A stretch of 64,000 nt of DNA from Solilutibacter tolerans (GCF_900155935.1 NZ_FTLW01000002.1:434001-498000), one strand, 5' to 3'; shown: positions 1 through 9,669, counted from the first letter of the stretch. The notes: generated by a model not told the origin, from the letters alone. Made by a program: numbers and translations.

Positions 1-144
1 GCCACGTTCATCCACTGACAATTTGATTCGACGCGCCCGTGCGTGGCGTTGCATCAGCACGTCGAGCGTTGCGCCATCGTCCAGGGTCAGCGTGATGTTA
101 CGTCGCTCTTGAACTTCAGGCTTGCGGGTGAACAGGCGCAGCAT
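1..144 (-). CDS. M48/YgjP-like zinc metallopeptidase, N-terminal 48 residues only
   Basis: The ATG on the minus strand at 142-144 opens a frame that runs off the left edge. The visible peptide begins MLRLFTRKP, then has a beta-rich segment and the stretch RRIKLSVDERG, which resembles the start of the YgjP/DUF45 family of M48-like metallopeptidases. The HExxH zinc motif would lie outside the window, so the catalytic part cannot be checked. It starts 9 bases after the rdgC stop codon and is probably the last gene of a ttcA-rdgC-ygjP transcript. The family call comes from the short N-terminus alone. Confidence 0.55.
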   Translation of the reverse strand, partial: MLRLFTRKPEVQERRNITLTLDDGATLDVLMQRHARARRIKLSVDERG

Positions 145-153
145 GGTGCGCGA

Positions 154-1065
154 TCAATCCGCCTTGCTGAGCTTCAACGCCGATTCAAGTACGGTGAACA
201 AGCGCTTGAACTCGCCCGCCATCAGCGCAAAACGCGCATCCATCTCGGCGCGGATGTCGTCGCGCTCGCTTGACTCGAGTTGTTCGACAGCGCCGTCCAG
301 CAACTTGAATTTGCGTAGCACCAGGTCTTCGCCCAGCACGAAGCCCGCGTGATCATCCAGCGTCAGCGCGAGGCGCGCTACTTGTTTGCCTGCTTCCAGA
401 TGCGTATCGATTTCTTCACCGGCCAATTCCATGCGTTGTACTTTCACCACCGCGCCGCTGTCGGCCGGGTCGCGCAGTTCGCACTCATCGCCCAAGGACA
501 GGCCTTCGGGCAATTCATCGCCGGCGATCCAGCCAGTCATGACCGCACGGGGTGCCACTTCGGCATTGATTGGAAGCGCAGGAAAACTGCCCAACGCCTC
601 GCGGACCTGCGAGACGACAGCCTCAGCTACCTTGCGCGAAGAAGTGTCGATGACGATGACGCCATGCTTCAAGTCGATCAATGCATCAGTGCGGGTCGGG
701 CGCACGAAGGCGCGCGGCAATAGCTCAGCAACCAAATCATCCTTCATCTGGCGGCGCATCTTGCCGCCGGGGCGACGTGCGTTTTTCGCCTCGAATTCAT
801 CCACCTTCTTCTGCAGCAGATCGTTGACGACCGATGACGGCAGCAGCTTGTCTTCGCCGCCGACCGTCAGCCAGATCGCATCGTCGATGCGATGCATCAG
901 CGCGGCGTCTTCGCCACCGGCGCGACCGAAGGGCGAGATGAAGCCGCGCGATGACAATTCCATTGGGCCAACGGGTTTGAGCGCCGCATCGGCGAGTTGG
1001 GTTTCAAGATCATCGAAATTGATCGAAGCAGGGAAGCGGAACAGGGTCAGATTGCGAAAGAACAT
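154..1065 (-). CDS. rdgC: Recombination-associated protein RdgC
   Basis: This 303-residue protein has the family's usual length and the typical start MFFRNLTLFRF. RdgC is a nucleoid-associated, ring-forming DNA-binding protein that restrains RecA-promoted strand exchange and can support replication restart. The conserved central stretch around GWIAGDELPEGLSLGDECEL and the acidic, helical C-terminus are both present. It lies 42 bases downstream of ttcA on the same strand and 9 bases before the YgjP-like gene. Nothing looks truncated. The call rests on the characteristic N-terminus and length. Confidence 0.95.
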   Translation of the reverse strand: MFFRNLTLFRFPASINFDDLETQLADAALKPVGPMELSSRGFISPFGRAGGEDAALMHRIDDAIWLTVGGEDKLLPSSVVNDLLQKKVDEFEAKNARRPGGKMRRQMKDDLVAELLPRAFVRPTRTDALIDLKHGVIVIDTSSRKVAEAVVSQVREALGSFPALPINAEVAPRAVMTGWIAGDELPEGLSLGDECELRDPADSGAVVKVQRMELAGEEIDTHLEAGKQVARLALTLDDHAGFVLGEDLVLRKFKLLDGAVEQLESSERDDIRAEMDARFALMAGEFKRLFTVLESALKLSKAD

Positions 1066-1107
1066 CGAACGTCCATCAAACGGCCGCAGCCGGGAAAAGG
1101 GGAAGGG

Positions 1108-2028
1108 TTAACCGTTGTCGCCAGTCTGGCGCGGCCCGGTCTCACTACCCGAGAGCCACGCATGCGCGTCGGGCAGGGCACCATCGCCACGTTGGCCGAG
1201 CGACAGGAAATCGAACAATTTCGGGTCGCTAAGCTGCGAGGGACGGATGTCGCCCAATGCGCGCGCCATCGTTTCGACGCGGCCCGGGGTGTCCTTCTCC
1301 CACTGCTGCAGCATCTTCTTCACCTGCGCACGCTGCAGGTTTTCCTGCGAGCCGCACAGGTTGCACGGAATGATCGGAAAGTCTTTGATTTCGGCGTATT
1401 GCTCGATGTCGTCTTCGCGCACATAGGCGAGCGGGCGAATGACCACATGCTTGCCGTCGTCGCTGAGCAATTTCGGTGGCATGCCGCTGAGCTTGGCGTG
1501 GAAGAACAGATTGAGGAAGAACGTGTTGACCAAATCATCGCGATGATGACCCAACGCGATTTTGGTGAAGCCGTTTTCCTCGGCATACGTGTACAGCGCG
1601 CCGCGGCGCAAGCGCGAGCACAGTGAGCACATCGTCTTGCCTTCCGGAATTACCCGGCTGACCACCGAGTAGGTGTCTTGCTCGATGATGTGGAAATCGA
1701 CGCCGATCGACGCAAGGTATTCGGGCAGCACGTGCTCGGGAAAGTCGGGCTGCTTCTGGTCCAGGTTCACTGCAGTAATGGAGAACGAGACCGGCGCCTT
1801 TTTCTGCAGCTGCAGCAGCACGTCCAGCAGGGTGTAGCTGTCCTTGCCGCCGGACAGGCAGACCATCACCTTGTCGCCCTCTTCGATCATGCCGAAGTCG
1901 GCGATGGCCCGGCCCACCTGATGGCGCAGGCGCTTGGCCAGCTTGTCGGCCTCGCGCTTGGCGGAGGCGGCCTTGGCGCGTCCTTCCGGGGCTTCGGAGG
2001 CGACGATGGTCAGGGGAATACGGTTCAT
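1108..2028 (-). CDS. ttcA: tRNA 2-thiocytidine(32) synthetase TtcA
   Basis: TtcA thiolates cytidine 32 of certain tRNAs, using ATP to activate the base and a [4Fe-4S] cluster to deliver sulfur. The protein has 306 residues. The PP-loop SGGKDS is at about residues 59-64. Two CxxC pairs are visible, CSLC near 134-137 and CNLC near 222-225, which matches the cluster-binding cysteines of the family. The GHHRDD motif near 160-165 is also present. A Lys/Arg-rich helix precedes the PP-loop. It is divergent from the small YdcH-like gene, with a 68-base gap that must hold both promoters, and it probably heads the transcript continuing into rdgC. Confidence 0.96.
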   Translation of the reverse strand: MNRIPLTIVASEAPEGRAKAASAKREADKLAKRLRHQVGRAIADFGMIEEGDKVMVCLSGGKDSYTLLDVLLQLQKKAPVSFSITAVNLDQKQPDFPEHVLPEYLASIGVDFHIIEQDTYSVVSRVIPEGKTMCSLCSRLRRGALYTYAEENGFTKIALGHHRDDLVNTFFLNLFFHAKLSGMPPKLLSDDGKHVVIRPLAYVREDDIEQYAEIKDFPIIPCNLCGSQENLQRAQVKKMLQQWEKDTPGRVETMARALGDIRPSQLSDPKLFDFLSLGQRGDGALPDAHAWLSGSETGPRQTGDNG

Positions 2029-2096
2029 CCCCCTATTGTCTCATTCCTCCCGGGCGGCCGATGACAAGGTTCCGGTAATCCGGCTAAGCTCGCTGC

Positions 2097-2318
2097 ATGA
2101 GCCAACTCACTGCCGATCCTGCCGAAATATCCCGCATGGCACTGCGCGTGATGGAGTTGAAGTTGGAGCATCGAGACTTGGACATCGCCATCGCCCGGCT
2201 GCAGGCCAGCATGGATCACGAAGAGCTCTCGGTGCGCCGGATGAAGAAGCGCAAACTGCAGCTGAAGGATGCCATCGAGCGCTTGGAAAGCGCGTTGATT
2301 CCCGACCTGGATGCATGA
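2097..2318 (+). CDS. YdcH/DUF465-family small coiled-coil protein
   Basis: This 73-residue, highly charged helical protein shows the DUF465 pattern: a hydrophobic-charged N-terminal helix, a turn, then MKKRKLQLKDAIERLE, where the family has its KKxKLxLKDxI motif. The whole chain is predicted to form a helical hairpin or coiled coil. The function of the family is not established. It is divergently transcribed from ttcA and stands alone, followed by a 430-base gap. The start ATG at 2097 is the only sensible one. Confidence 0.85.
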   Translation: MSQLTADPAEISRMALRVMELKLEHRDLDIAIARLQASMDHEELSVRRMKKRKLQLKDAIERLESALIPDLDA

Positions 2319-2749
2319 CCACATGTCCTCGCCTTGTGCAGAGGCATCATCATTGCCGCGTTAAGCCAAGACATACCGGTCATCGACAAGAACGTCAGTC
2401 ATACCCTCTGCCAGCCGTGATGCAAGCGGCCTTAATGGCGTAGCGCACAGGCATCGGCGTCGTCCAGTCGTTGTTGGCGATGCAGGTCTAGGCCACAGAT
2501 CAACGTGGTGATCGCAAGCCTAAAAGCCGGCGGCATCAAGATGGCGCCCGCGGCGGCCGTGACAACGTGTCCTAGCGGGGTGATCCCCTGTGTGATCGGG
2601 GCCAGCGAAATCGCAGCGAACATCGCGGCGTTCCCACCACACGGTCACAGCCAGGTACACGGCCATGGGTGCAGCCAAGGAATCGGTGTTGTACACGCGA
2701 TTTTCGTGGGATGTCGCCTGGAGGTCAGCGCATCAAGATCAAGCCACAG
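2319..2749. other. Intergenic stretch without a supported gene
   Basis: Between the YdcH-like gene and the plsB stop lie 431 bases with no convincing coding frame. A 63-codon minus-strand frame (2432-2623) is hydrophobic in its first two thirds and could be a fragment of a decayed membrane protein. It has no clear ribosome binding site and I recognise no family. No tRNA, strong terminator or repeat was seen. The plsB transcript must end somewhere here, but no clean hairpin with a U-run is visible. Confidence 0.5.
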
Positions 2750-5485
2750 TCAAGCTGCCGGTGGCTTCGCATCCGTCGCGGCAGGCGCACTGTTGTCAGG
2801 ATTCGCGGCTTCCGGGCTGACTTTTTCGATGGTGTGGCGCAACTCGCGGCCCAGGATCACCTTGGCATCGCGCGCCCACTGGTTGAGGCGCTCATCGAAT
2901 ACCAGCTTGCTGTTCTCGTCCGGCCAGACCAGACGCATCTCGCGTAGTTTCTGAATGAAGCTGCGGAACAGCGATTTGTCGAAGAACTCGGGTGCCGTCT
3001 GCGCGTACAACAGCGACAAGCGTTGCGCCGCGAGATGGCAGAGGCTTTCAAGTTCTGCTGCCGACAATACGCCGGGGCCATTCTTCGCCAACACCGAGAT
3101 GGCGATGTAATAGCGCTCGAATGCCTGCTGCAGTGGATGCCCCAAGCCACGCAAGCGGAATACCTCGTCGGTCTGTCCGGCATTGCGTGCCAGCATGCCG
3201 CCTTCGTCGTCGTTGACTTGCTCCAGCATGCCTTCTCGGATGAAGACATCGGCCGTGCGATCGATGCGCTCGGCAAATTCTTCCGGCGTCCACGGCAGGA
3301 AGAGCTCTGCCTGCAGGAACGGATACACGTTCTGGCCGAGGCGCTTGAGCGTGTTGCGCGACATCCGGCGATTGTGCAGGAAGCTGACCGCGATCCATGC
3401 CGATGCCGTGAACAGGTGCAGCACGTTGTTACGGAAATAGCTCAGCAGCACGGCCTTTTCGTCATCGACATCCAGCACATCGCCCAGCGGGTGGCGTATG
3501 CGGCGGAGCACGTTGATTTCCTCGCCATGCGCGACGATTTGTTCCGGTGTGTGCGGCGTGACCGTGACGCGGTCGGAATACGGCACTTCTTCCAGCAACT
3601 TCTTCGACAACGCGATCTGTGCGAGCAGATCGGCTTCGCCCATCGCGTGTTTGGGTGTGGAAAGCAGGGCAAGTGCGATCAAATTGATCGGATTCACGTC
3701 CGCCGCGCGATTGACGTTGACCTGAATCTGCTGTGCCAGCGCACTGACTGTGCCGGTCAACCATTCGGGCTTGTCGTCTTCGCCTACGGCCTTGCCGTCC
3801 CAACCAACAGCATGGGTTTCAAGCACGCGGCTGAGCTGGATTGGCTCGCCGAAATTCACCACCACCTGGCCGTAGTTGCTGCGCAGCACCTTGGGGATGC
3901 CCATGATGAGCTGCCAGATCGATTCTTTTTCCTTCGGCTTTCCGGTCAGTTCGTCCAGATAGCTGTTGCCCTCCATCAGCTTCTCGTAGCCGATGTAGAT
4001 GGGCTGGAACAGCACCGGGCGGATGGGCTGGCGCAGGTAGGCTCGCAGTGTCATCGAGATCATGCCGCCCTTGGGCTGCAGCAAACGGCCCGTACGCGAG
4101 CGGCCGCCTTCGATGAAGTATTCGACCGAGTAGCCGCCGGCGATCAACTGCGCGACATATTCAGACAGCACCGCGGAGTACAACATGTTGCCGCGGATGG
4201 AACGACGGATGAAGAACGCGCCGCCCTTGCGCAGCAAGGTGCCGATAACCGGCAGGTTGAGGTTGATGCCAGCAACGATATGCGGCGGCACGATGCCGCG
4301 GGTGTAGAGCATGTACGACAGCAGCAAATAATCCATGTGGCTGCGATGGCTTGGCACATAGACGACTTCGTGGCCGGGTGCGGCTTCCTTCAATTTCTCC
4401 AGGTGATGCACCAGCACGCCGCGGTAGATGCGATTCCAGATGGGCTTGAGGATGAAACTCGCGGAGCGCACCACGGGATGCGAGTAATCGGCAGCGATTT
4501 CCCAGGCGTAGGCATGTGCTTTCTTCCACGCGTCCTGCGGCTTGCTGCCATCACGGCGGGCTTGATCGGCAATCGCCTGCTTGACCGGATCGGAGGCGAG
4601 CACTTTGTCGATGAGTAAGCGGCGCGTCGACAAATCCGGGCCGATGACCGCCGCACGGATGCGATTGAAGTGCGTACGCAGAACGCGCGAAAGTTTGCGC
4701 ACAGTGCGCTCGGGCGGCAGGCCTTCATCGACGATGCCACGCAAGGAGACCGGCGGCGAGAAACGCACCAGCGTGCCGCGTCCGTTCAAGAGAATCGCCA
4801 GCATGCGGCGGAAACGGCCGACCAGCGTCCAATTTTCCGAGAACAGTACGGAGAACCAGCCGCTCTGCTTGTCCGGTGCGCGGCCGACGAAGATCGACAC
4901 CGGCACCAGTTGCACATCGAGCGATGGGTTGTCTCGATGCGCCTGCAGCAAACGGGCAAGCGAACCGGAATGGGTCTTGTGCTCGGCGCCCGGTGCCAAG
5001 CCCAGCGCATTGGCGTGACGACGCGACAACGCGACATACGCACGCTTGCGGCCAAGCGGATCGCCGGCCAGCGGCGTCAACGGCGAGGGCATCCCCGCTT
5101 CCTGACACGCGCGGTCCAGGATCAGCGCATTGCTGATCCCGTAATCCTCAAGCACGTAGCAAACTGGGCGGCCGTCATCAAATTGCGATGGAGCTTCGGG
5201 CTCCAGGCGCAGCTCGATCCATGGCTCCAGCAGCTTGCCGAGCAATTTGGCCCATAGCGGTCGGGAGACGATCAGCGGCGTGCGCGGCGGCGCAGTTGCC
5301 TCAGCATCAGGGTCGGCGGGTGTGGGCGATGCGGCTTCGATATCAGTGTCGATCACAGACTCGTCAGCGGTTGCTACGGCGTCCGTATCGGTGGGCGGCG
5401 TGGCGCTCACCGGGGCGGCGGCGGGGGTGGCCGGTTTTTCCGGTTCCGGGAACGGCAGGGGTGTTTGGTTTTGCATTGCCGACAT
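2750..5485 (-). CDS. plsB: Glycerol-3-phosphate 1-O-acyltransferase PlsB
   Basis: PlsB transfers an acyl chain from acyl-ACP or acyl-CoA to sn-1 of glycerol 3-phosphate at the inner membrane, the first step of phospholipid synthesis. Acyltransferase motif I, HRSHMDY, is at about residues 380-386, and motif III, EGGRSRTGR, is at about 459-467. At 911 residues it exceeds the roughly 807 of E. coli. About 70 N-terminal residues form a Pro/Ala/Thr/Asp-rich, probably disordered leader that the enzyme core does not need. Its ATG shares a base with the TAA of the upstream lipoprotein gene (TAATG), so the two are probably translationally coupled. An alternative ATG four codons in (MQNQT) is possible. 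Confidence 0.95.
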   Translation of the reverse strand: MSAMQNQTPLPFPEPEKPATPAAAPVSATPPTDTDAVATADESVIDTDIEAASPTPADPDAEATAPPRTPLIVSRPLWAKLLGKLLEPWIELRLEPEAPSQFDDGRPVCYVLEDYGISNALILDRACQEAGMPSPLTPLAGDPLGRKRAYVALSRRHANALGLAPGAEHKTHSGSLARLLQAHRDNPSLDVQLVPVSIFVGRAPDKQSGWFSVLFSENWTLVGRFRRMLAILLNGRGTLVRFSPPVSLRGIVDEGLPPERTVRKLSRVLRTHFNRIRAAVIGPDLSTRRLLIDKVLASDPVKQAIADQARRDGSKPQDAWKKAHAYAWEIAADYSHPVVRSASFILKPIWNRIYRGVLVHHLEKLKEAAPGHEVVYVPSHRSHMDYLLLSYMLYTRGIVPPHIVAGINLNLPVIGTLLRKGGAFFIRRSIRGNMLYSAVLSEYVAQLIAGGYSVEYFIEGGRSRTGRLLQPKGGMISMTLRAYLRQPIRPVLFQPIYIGYEKLMEGNSYLDELTGKPKEKESIWQLIMGIPKVLRSNYGQVVVNFGEPIQLSRVLETHAVGWDGKAVGEDDKPEWLTGTVSALAQQIQVNVNRAADVNPINLIALALLSTPKHAMGEADLLAQIALSKKLLEEVPYSDRVTVTPHTPEQIVAHGEEINVLRRIRHPLGDVLDVDDEKAVLLSYFRNNVLHLFTASAWIAVSFLHNRRMSRNTLKRLGQNVYPFLQAELFLPWTPEEFAERIDRTADVFIREGMLEQVNDDEGGMLARNAGQTDEVFRLRGLGHPLQQAFERYYIAISVLAKNGPGVLSAAELESLCHLAAQRLSLLYAQTAPEFFDKSLFRSFIQKLREMRLVWPDENSKLVFDERLNQWARDAKVILGRELRHTIEKVSPEAANPDNSAPAATDAKPPAA

Positions 5486-6444
5486 TATCGCCCAGCGGGC
5501 GCCTTGGGCTCTTTCGCGAGGGCGGCCGGCGCTTCGGGCTCAGGTGGGGGCAGGGACGCCTCGGCATCTTCCAGATAATCGGCCAGGTACCAGCGGCCAT
5601 CGACCTTCACGGCTTTCATCACGGTGTCGATGTCCTTGTCAGCCAGGCTATAACGGACCCGGACATCGGCCTTGTTGCCCTCGATCTTTACGGTCTCGGC
5701 GCGCAGGCTGGCCAAAGTTGCATCGACTCCCAGGCCGTACAGGGCCAGTACCTGCTTGCCGGCGATATACAGCGGCACCAAGGCCTTGAGGCCGGCATCC
5801 ATGCCCAAGCGGCTTAGGTCTTCATCGCCCTTAAGCCCCGTGCGGGTGGCGCCGTTGACCAGAAGATGGATGCTTTCCTTGCCGCGCGCCGGGTCGCCCA
5901 GCGGGGCCTTTTGGGCCCAGGCGGACATCGCATCGATCAATTGCACATAGTGCTGACGCTGCTGCGCGTTGTATTGGCCTTCGCGACCAAGATACTGCTT
6001 GCCGAACAGGCCCAGGCCGCGCGCGGCATCCTGCAGGGCCCTGGTCTGGCCGGACAGTTGCTGCTTGAAGCGGGCATTGAGCTTGCGCTCGGCGTCCTTG
6101 GCAGTCAGCGCTTTGAGCAGACCGGGGAGATTGTCATCGAAAGGCAGCTCGGTCATCGGCCAACGGCTTTTGCCCGTGCGCCAGGCCGCTTCGACGCGCG
6201 CATGCAGTGAGGCTGGCAATGCCGTGCGTGCAACATCGGCCAAGGCGTTGCGGCGCAAATGGGCGATGAGATCGCTGACCGCAGCATCGGGGGTGGCGGC
6301 GCCATGCGGGACCGGTGCCACTGCCCCGGGCTTGGCGGTGCTGTCAGGTGGATTGGAAGGCGAGCAAGCGGAGAACAGGAGGGCGCCGATCAGCACGCTC
6401 ACCAGAAACCGCCAGTTCCGCCGAGTGGACACTGGCATATGCAT
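5485..6444 (-). CDS. Predicted lipoprotein of unknown function, co-transcribed with plsB
   Basis: The 319-residue product has a basic N-terminus, a hydrophobic stretch (FLVSVLIGALLFSAC) and a lipobox ending in Cys near residue 27, so it is probably lipid-anchored in the envelope. A Pro/Ala/Thr linker follows, then a mainly helical body. The C-terminal part (YSLADKDIDTVMKAVKVDGRWYLADYLED) resembles a small alpha+beta domain in which a computed quantity is scaled by a substrate-like fold. The very C-terminus is Pro/Ala/Glu-rich. I do not recognise the family. The one-base overlap with plsB suggests a shared transcript and perhaps a role in envelope lipid homeostasis, which is inference only. 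Confidence 0.8.
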   Translation of the reverse strand: MHMPVSTRRNWRFLVSVLIGALLFSACSPSNPPDSTAKPGAVAPVPHGAATPDAAVSDLIAHLRRNALADVARTALPASLHARVEAAWRTGKSRWPMTELPFDDNLPGLLKALTAKDAERKLNARFKQQLSGQTRALQDAARGLGLFGKQYLGREGQYNAQQRQHYVQLIDAMSAWAQKAPLGDPARGKESIHLLVNGATRTGLKGDEDLSRLGMDAGLKALVPLYIAGKQVLALYGLGVDATLASLRAETVKIEGNKADVRVRYSLADKDIDTVMKAVKVDGRWYLADYLEDAEASLPPPEPEAPAALAKEPKAPAGR

Positions 6445-6521
6445 CGATGTCGGAAGCCCCTTTCCAGCATCTTGACCATGCCGGCAGGGCCCGGCAAGGG
6501 GCGTGGGTCAAGGAATCGGGC

Positions 6522-6546
6522 AAAAAAGAAGGAGACCGAAGTCTCC
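6522..6546 (-). terminator. Rho-independent terminator downstream of the e(P4)-like phosphatase
   Basis: Read on the minus strand, GGAGAC-TTCG-GTCTCC forms a perfect 6-bp stem closed by a UUCG tetraloop, followed at once by TTCTTTTTT. It lies about 100 bases after the stop codon of the minus-strand gene at 6642-7559 and before the lipoprotein start at 6444. It should therefore insulate the phosphatase from the lipoprotein-plsB transcript. Confidence 0.9.
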
Positions 6547-6641
6547 TTTCGAATCCGGCAGTGCCGGAGGACAGTGTTGTGGCTGGGGCAGGTTAACGCC
6601 CCAGCAAACTTTATGCAACACTTGAATAAACCATGTGTAAA

Positions 6642-7559
6642 TTATTGATTTTCAATGATTAATGCGTCACGCTTAGCTTGGCGTCGGGCGTCGCCGGGCT
6701 GCTTCCAGTCGTTATTGAACAGGGCCGGCTCCCAGCTGCCGTAGGTCGGATTGGGCAACATCCACCAGCGCTCGCCCCACCAGGTGGCGTATTTGGCAGA
6801 AAGCTCCGCGCGGGCCTCGGGCGTATTGGCCTGGATTTCGACGAAATCACCCAGCTGGTCGCCGAACTGCATCAATACGCGATATTTCTGCCCGGCCAGC
6901 TTGCGGCGGCAGAGCTTTTCGCTGCCCTGCTGCTCGCAATCCGCGACGAAGGTGCCAAGGCCAAGGAACACATCGTCGTTCTTCACCGGCAGCCCGACCG
7001 CTTTCAGATTAGCCAGCGTGGCGTCCTGCAGGTGTTCTGCGCGGTTGGAGACATAGAGCACGGTGATGCCCTTGGCGTCGGCTGCCTTGGCGAACGCGAC
7101 CACGCCAGGCACGGCTTTGGCCTGCTTCTCGGCCACCCACTGATCCCAGGTCAGATCGTCGAATTCCTTGCCGTTGCGGATCAATCGGGCCTGATAGGGG
7201 GAGTTGTCTAGCACGGTTTCATCGACATCCATGATGATCGCGGGGGGCAGACCCTTGGCCGCGTTGCCACGCTCGGCCGGCACCAGCGCGTCCTCGTTGG
7301 ACTTGAGCAGGCCGTCCAGATGATCCGTGGCGGCGCGATACAGTGATGTGGTGACTGCGGCGTATTCCGCCGAGCGTTGTACCCACATGACGGCGTTGAG
7401 GTTGTCGTGGGCCCCATTGGGCTTGGCCGCGGTGGCGGCAGGCGTGGTGGGCGATGTGGCTTCGGCGGGCTTTGCTGGGGCAGGCGCAGTCGTTGGCTTG
7501 CAGGCGGCCAGCAAAAGAAGGCCGGCAAGCGCGGCGCAGGCGGGCGTCAGGTTGCGCAT
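6642..7559 (-). CDS. 5'-nucleotidase/acid phosphatase, lipoprotein e(P4) family (HAD class)
   Basis: This 305-residue HAD-superfamily phosphatase is probably an outer-membrane or periplasmic lipoprotein. The signal ends at LLLLAAC (lipobox Cys near residue 20). HAD motif I, MDVDETVLDN, supplies the nucleophile and acid/base Asp, motif II is the Ser of LYVSNR, and the later KLAGQKYRVLMQFGDQLGDF supplies motif III Lys and motif IV Asp. The WVQRSAEY segment before motif I is typical of the e(P4) class, which dephosphorylates nucleotides and NMN outside the cytoplasm. A strong terminator follows. Rep helicase lies 60 bases upstream on the same strand. Confidence 0.93.
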   Translation of the reverse strand: MRNLTPACAALAGLLLLAACKPTTAPAPAKPAEATSPTTPAATAAKPNGAHDNLNAVMWVQRSAEYAAVTTSLYRAATDHLDGLLKSNEDALVPAERGNAAKGLPPAIIMDVDETVLDNSPYQARLIRNGKEFDDLTWDQWVAEKQAKAVPGVVAFAKAADAKGITVLYVSNRAEHLQDATLANLKAVGLPVKNDDVFLGLGTFVADCEQQGSEKLCRRKLAGQKYRVLMQFGDQLGDFVEIQANTPEARAELSAKYATWWGERWWMLPNPTYGSWEPALFNNDWKQPGDARRQAKRDALIIENQ

Positions 7560-7619
7560 CGGGGCGACTCGTGGGGAAAACCCGAGTTTAACGAAGCCCG
7601 ATGTCGCGGCGTGTCGTGT

Positions 7620-9596
7620 TCAGCCGCCGAGCATCGCTTGGATATCGGCGAAACCGGCTTTGGCCCGCGCCTGCTTGCGTTCGGCATCGGCCGCCGGGTC
7701 GGCACCATCGCGCTGCAACTCAGCGGCTGGCAGCTCGTCGAAGAAGCGTGAGGGCGAGAGTTTGATCACGCTGCCCCAGCGCGTTGCCTTGGCCGAATGC
7801 GACAGCCATAGCTGCTCTTTGGCGCGGGTGATGCCCACGTAAAGCAGGCGCCGCTCTTCTTCCAGGCGGCCTTCGTCGAGACTCGCTTCATGCGGCAGGG
7901 TGCCATCTTCCATGCCGACGATGTACACGTAGCGAAATTCCAGGCCCTTCGCCGCGTGCAGACTCATCAATCGAACCTGGTTGCCGGCATCATCCTTGTC
8001 GCTGCGCGAAACCAGCGCCAACTGCGCGGCCAGGTCCCCTACGCCCGACCCACGCGCACCTTCGAACCATTGCGCCAGTTCTTCAAGGTTGCCGCGACGT
8101 ATCTGGTACAGCTGTTCGCTCTTGCATTGCGCTTTGAGTGCAGCATCAAGGCCGGAGCGAACGGTGAGGCTGCGCACAAGATCGGCGGCGCTCATTTCGC
8201 GGGCCTCTTGGCGCAGGCGATGCACGATGTCGGTGAAGCCGTGCAAGGCATTTGCGGCACGTGGGGGCAACTGCTTCAACAAGCCCACCGACTCGGCAGC
8301 ACGCGACATCGGCAAATGCGCTTCGCGTGAAAGCTCGGCGAGCTTCGCGAGCGTGGTCTGCCCGACCTCACGCTTGGGCGATTGCACCGCACGCAAGAAC
8401 GCCGCATCGTCCTCGGGATTCACCAGCAAGCGCAACCAGGACAGCGCGTCCTTTACTTCCGCACGCTCAAGGAACGCGGTGCCGCCTGACAGGTGATAGG
8501 GGATGCGCAGCAATTGCAGCGCCTTCTCAAGCAAGCGCGACTGATGATTCCCGCGAAACAGGATGCAGAAGTCGCTCCACGGCGCTTGCTTGGTGGTGTG
8601 GATGAATTGGATTTCGGCGGCGACTTTCTCCGCCTCGTGCTCGCTATCACGGCATTCCCAAACGCGTATGCGCTCACCGTCGGCGGCGTCACTCCATAGC
8701 GTTTTCAGATGTTCGTGGGGGTTGTGCGCGATGAGGTGGTTGGCTGCGCGCAGTACGCGATTGCTGCAGCGATAGTTTTGCTCCAGCTTGATGATGCTAA
8801 GCGCCGGATAGTCCTGCGACATCTGCGAAAGGTTTTCGGGGTTGGCGCCGCGCCAAGCGTAGATGGATTGGTCATCGTCGCCCACGCAGGTGAATTGGCC
8901 GGCCTCGCCCGCCAGTGCCTTTAGCAGGCGATATTGCGCGTCATTACTGTCCTGGCACTCGTCGACCAGCAGATAACCGATGCGCTCGCGCCAGGCATCG
9001 CGTGCTTCGGCATCGCTTTCCAGCAATTGCACCGGCAGGCGGATCAAGTCATCGAAATCAACGGCGTTGAAGCTTTGCAGGCGCGATTGGTATTTGGCGT
9101 AGAGGCGCGCGGCCTCCAGCTCTCGCGTTGAGCCTGCGACTTCCAGCGCCTGCTCGGGTGAAAGCCCAGCGTTTTTGGCTTTGGAGATCAGTGACATGGA
9201 GGCCTGAATGGCATCGGGCTTAGCGCCCGGCATCAGGTCCTTGATCTGCCCGGTCGCGTCATCGGCATCAAAGATGGAAAAACCGCGCTTGAGGCCCAGC
9301 TTCGCAGCATCGATCTGCACGATCTTCAAACCCAGCGCATGGAAGGTGCAGATAGTCAGGCCTTCGCCCGCATCGCCCTTCAATCGACGCGCCACGCGCT
9401 CACGCATTTCCTTCGCGGATTTATTGGTGAAGGTGATGGCCGCAATACGCCGCGCCGGATAACGTCCGGTCGAGACCAGCTGCGCGATTTTTTCTACGAT
9501 GACTCGCGTCTTGCCGCTGCCTGCCCCGGCCAGAACCAGTAGTGGGCCCTCGGTATGAAGGACGGCCTGGCGTTGCGGCGGGTTGAGACCTTGCAT
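7620..9596 (-). CDS. rep: ATP-dependent DNA helicase Rep (SF1A, UvrD-like)
   Basis: From the ATG at 9596 (MQGLNPPQRQAV) the protein has 658 residues, close to E. coli Rep (673). An upstream ATG at 9659 would add 21 unhelpful residues, so the internal start is preferred. SF1 motifs appear in order: Walker A GAGSGKTRV, DECQDSND (motif II), QNYRCSNRVL (IV), LMSLHAAKGLEF (V) and RRLLYVGITRAKEQLW (VI). Rep is a 3'-5' translocase that clears proteins ahead of the replication fork. The short C-terminal tail lacks a clear PcrA-type Tudor extension, which favours Rep over UvrD. The gene is divergent from the Sel1-like pair. Confidence 0.92.
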   Translation of the reverse strand: MQGLNPPQRQAVLHTEGPLLVLAGAGSGKTRVIVEKIAQLVSTGRYPARRIAAITFTNKSAKEMRERVARRLKGDAGEGLTICTFHALGLKIVQIDAAKLGLKRGFSIFDADDATGQIKDLMPGAKPDAIQASMSLISKAKNAGLSPEQALEVAGSTRELEAARLYAKYQSRLQSFNAVDFDDLIRLPVQLLESDAEARDAWRERIGYLLVDECQDSNDAQYRLLKALAGEAGQFTCVGDDDQSIYAWRGANPENLSQMSQDYPALSIIKLEQNYRCSNRVLRAANHLIAHNPHEHLKTLWSDAADGERIRVWECRDSEHEAEKVAAEIQFIHTTKQAPWSDFCILFRGNHQSRLLEKALQLLRIPYHLSGGTAFLERAEVKDALSWLRLLVNPEDDAAFLRAVQSPKREVGQTTLAKLAELSREAHLPMSRAAESVGLLKQLPPRAANALHGFTDIVHRLRQEAREMSAADLVRSLTVRSGLDAALKAQCKSEQLYQIRRGNLEELAQWFEGARGSGVGDLAAQLALVSRSDKDDAGNQVRLMSLHAAKGLEFRYVYIVGMEDGTLPHEASLDEGRLEEERRLLYVGITRAKEQLWLSHSAKATRWGSVIKLSPSRFFDELPAAELQRDGADPAADAERKQARAKAGFADIQAMLGG

Positions 9597-9669
9597 GGAT
9601 GTGTGACGTTTCGACTGCGTGGTGCGTAGTGCATTGTAACGATGGATGGCAGTGGACATGGACAGCTAA

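Noticed and set aside
3023-4618. 531-codon plus-strand frame inside plsB
   Set aside because: plsB on the minus strand is supported by its catalytic motifs; this frame has none.
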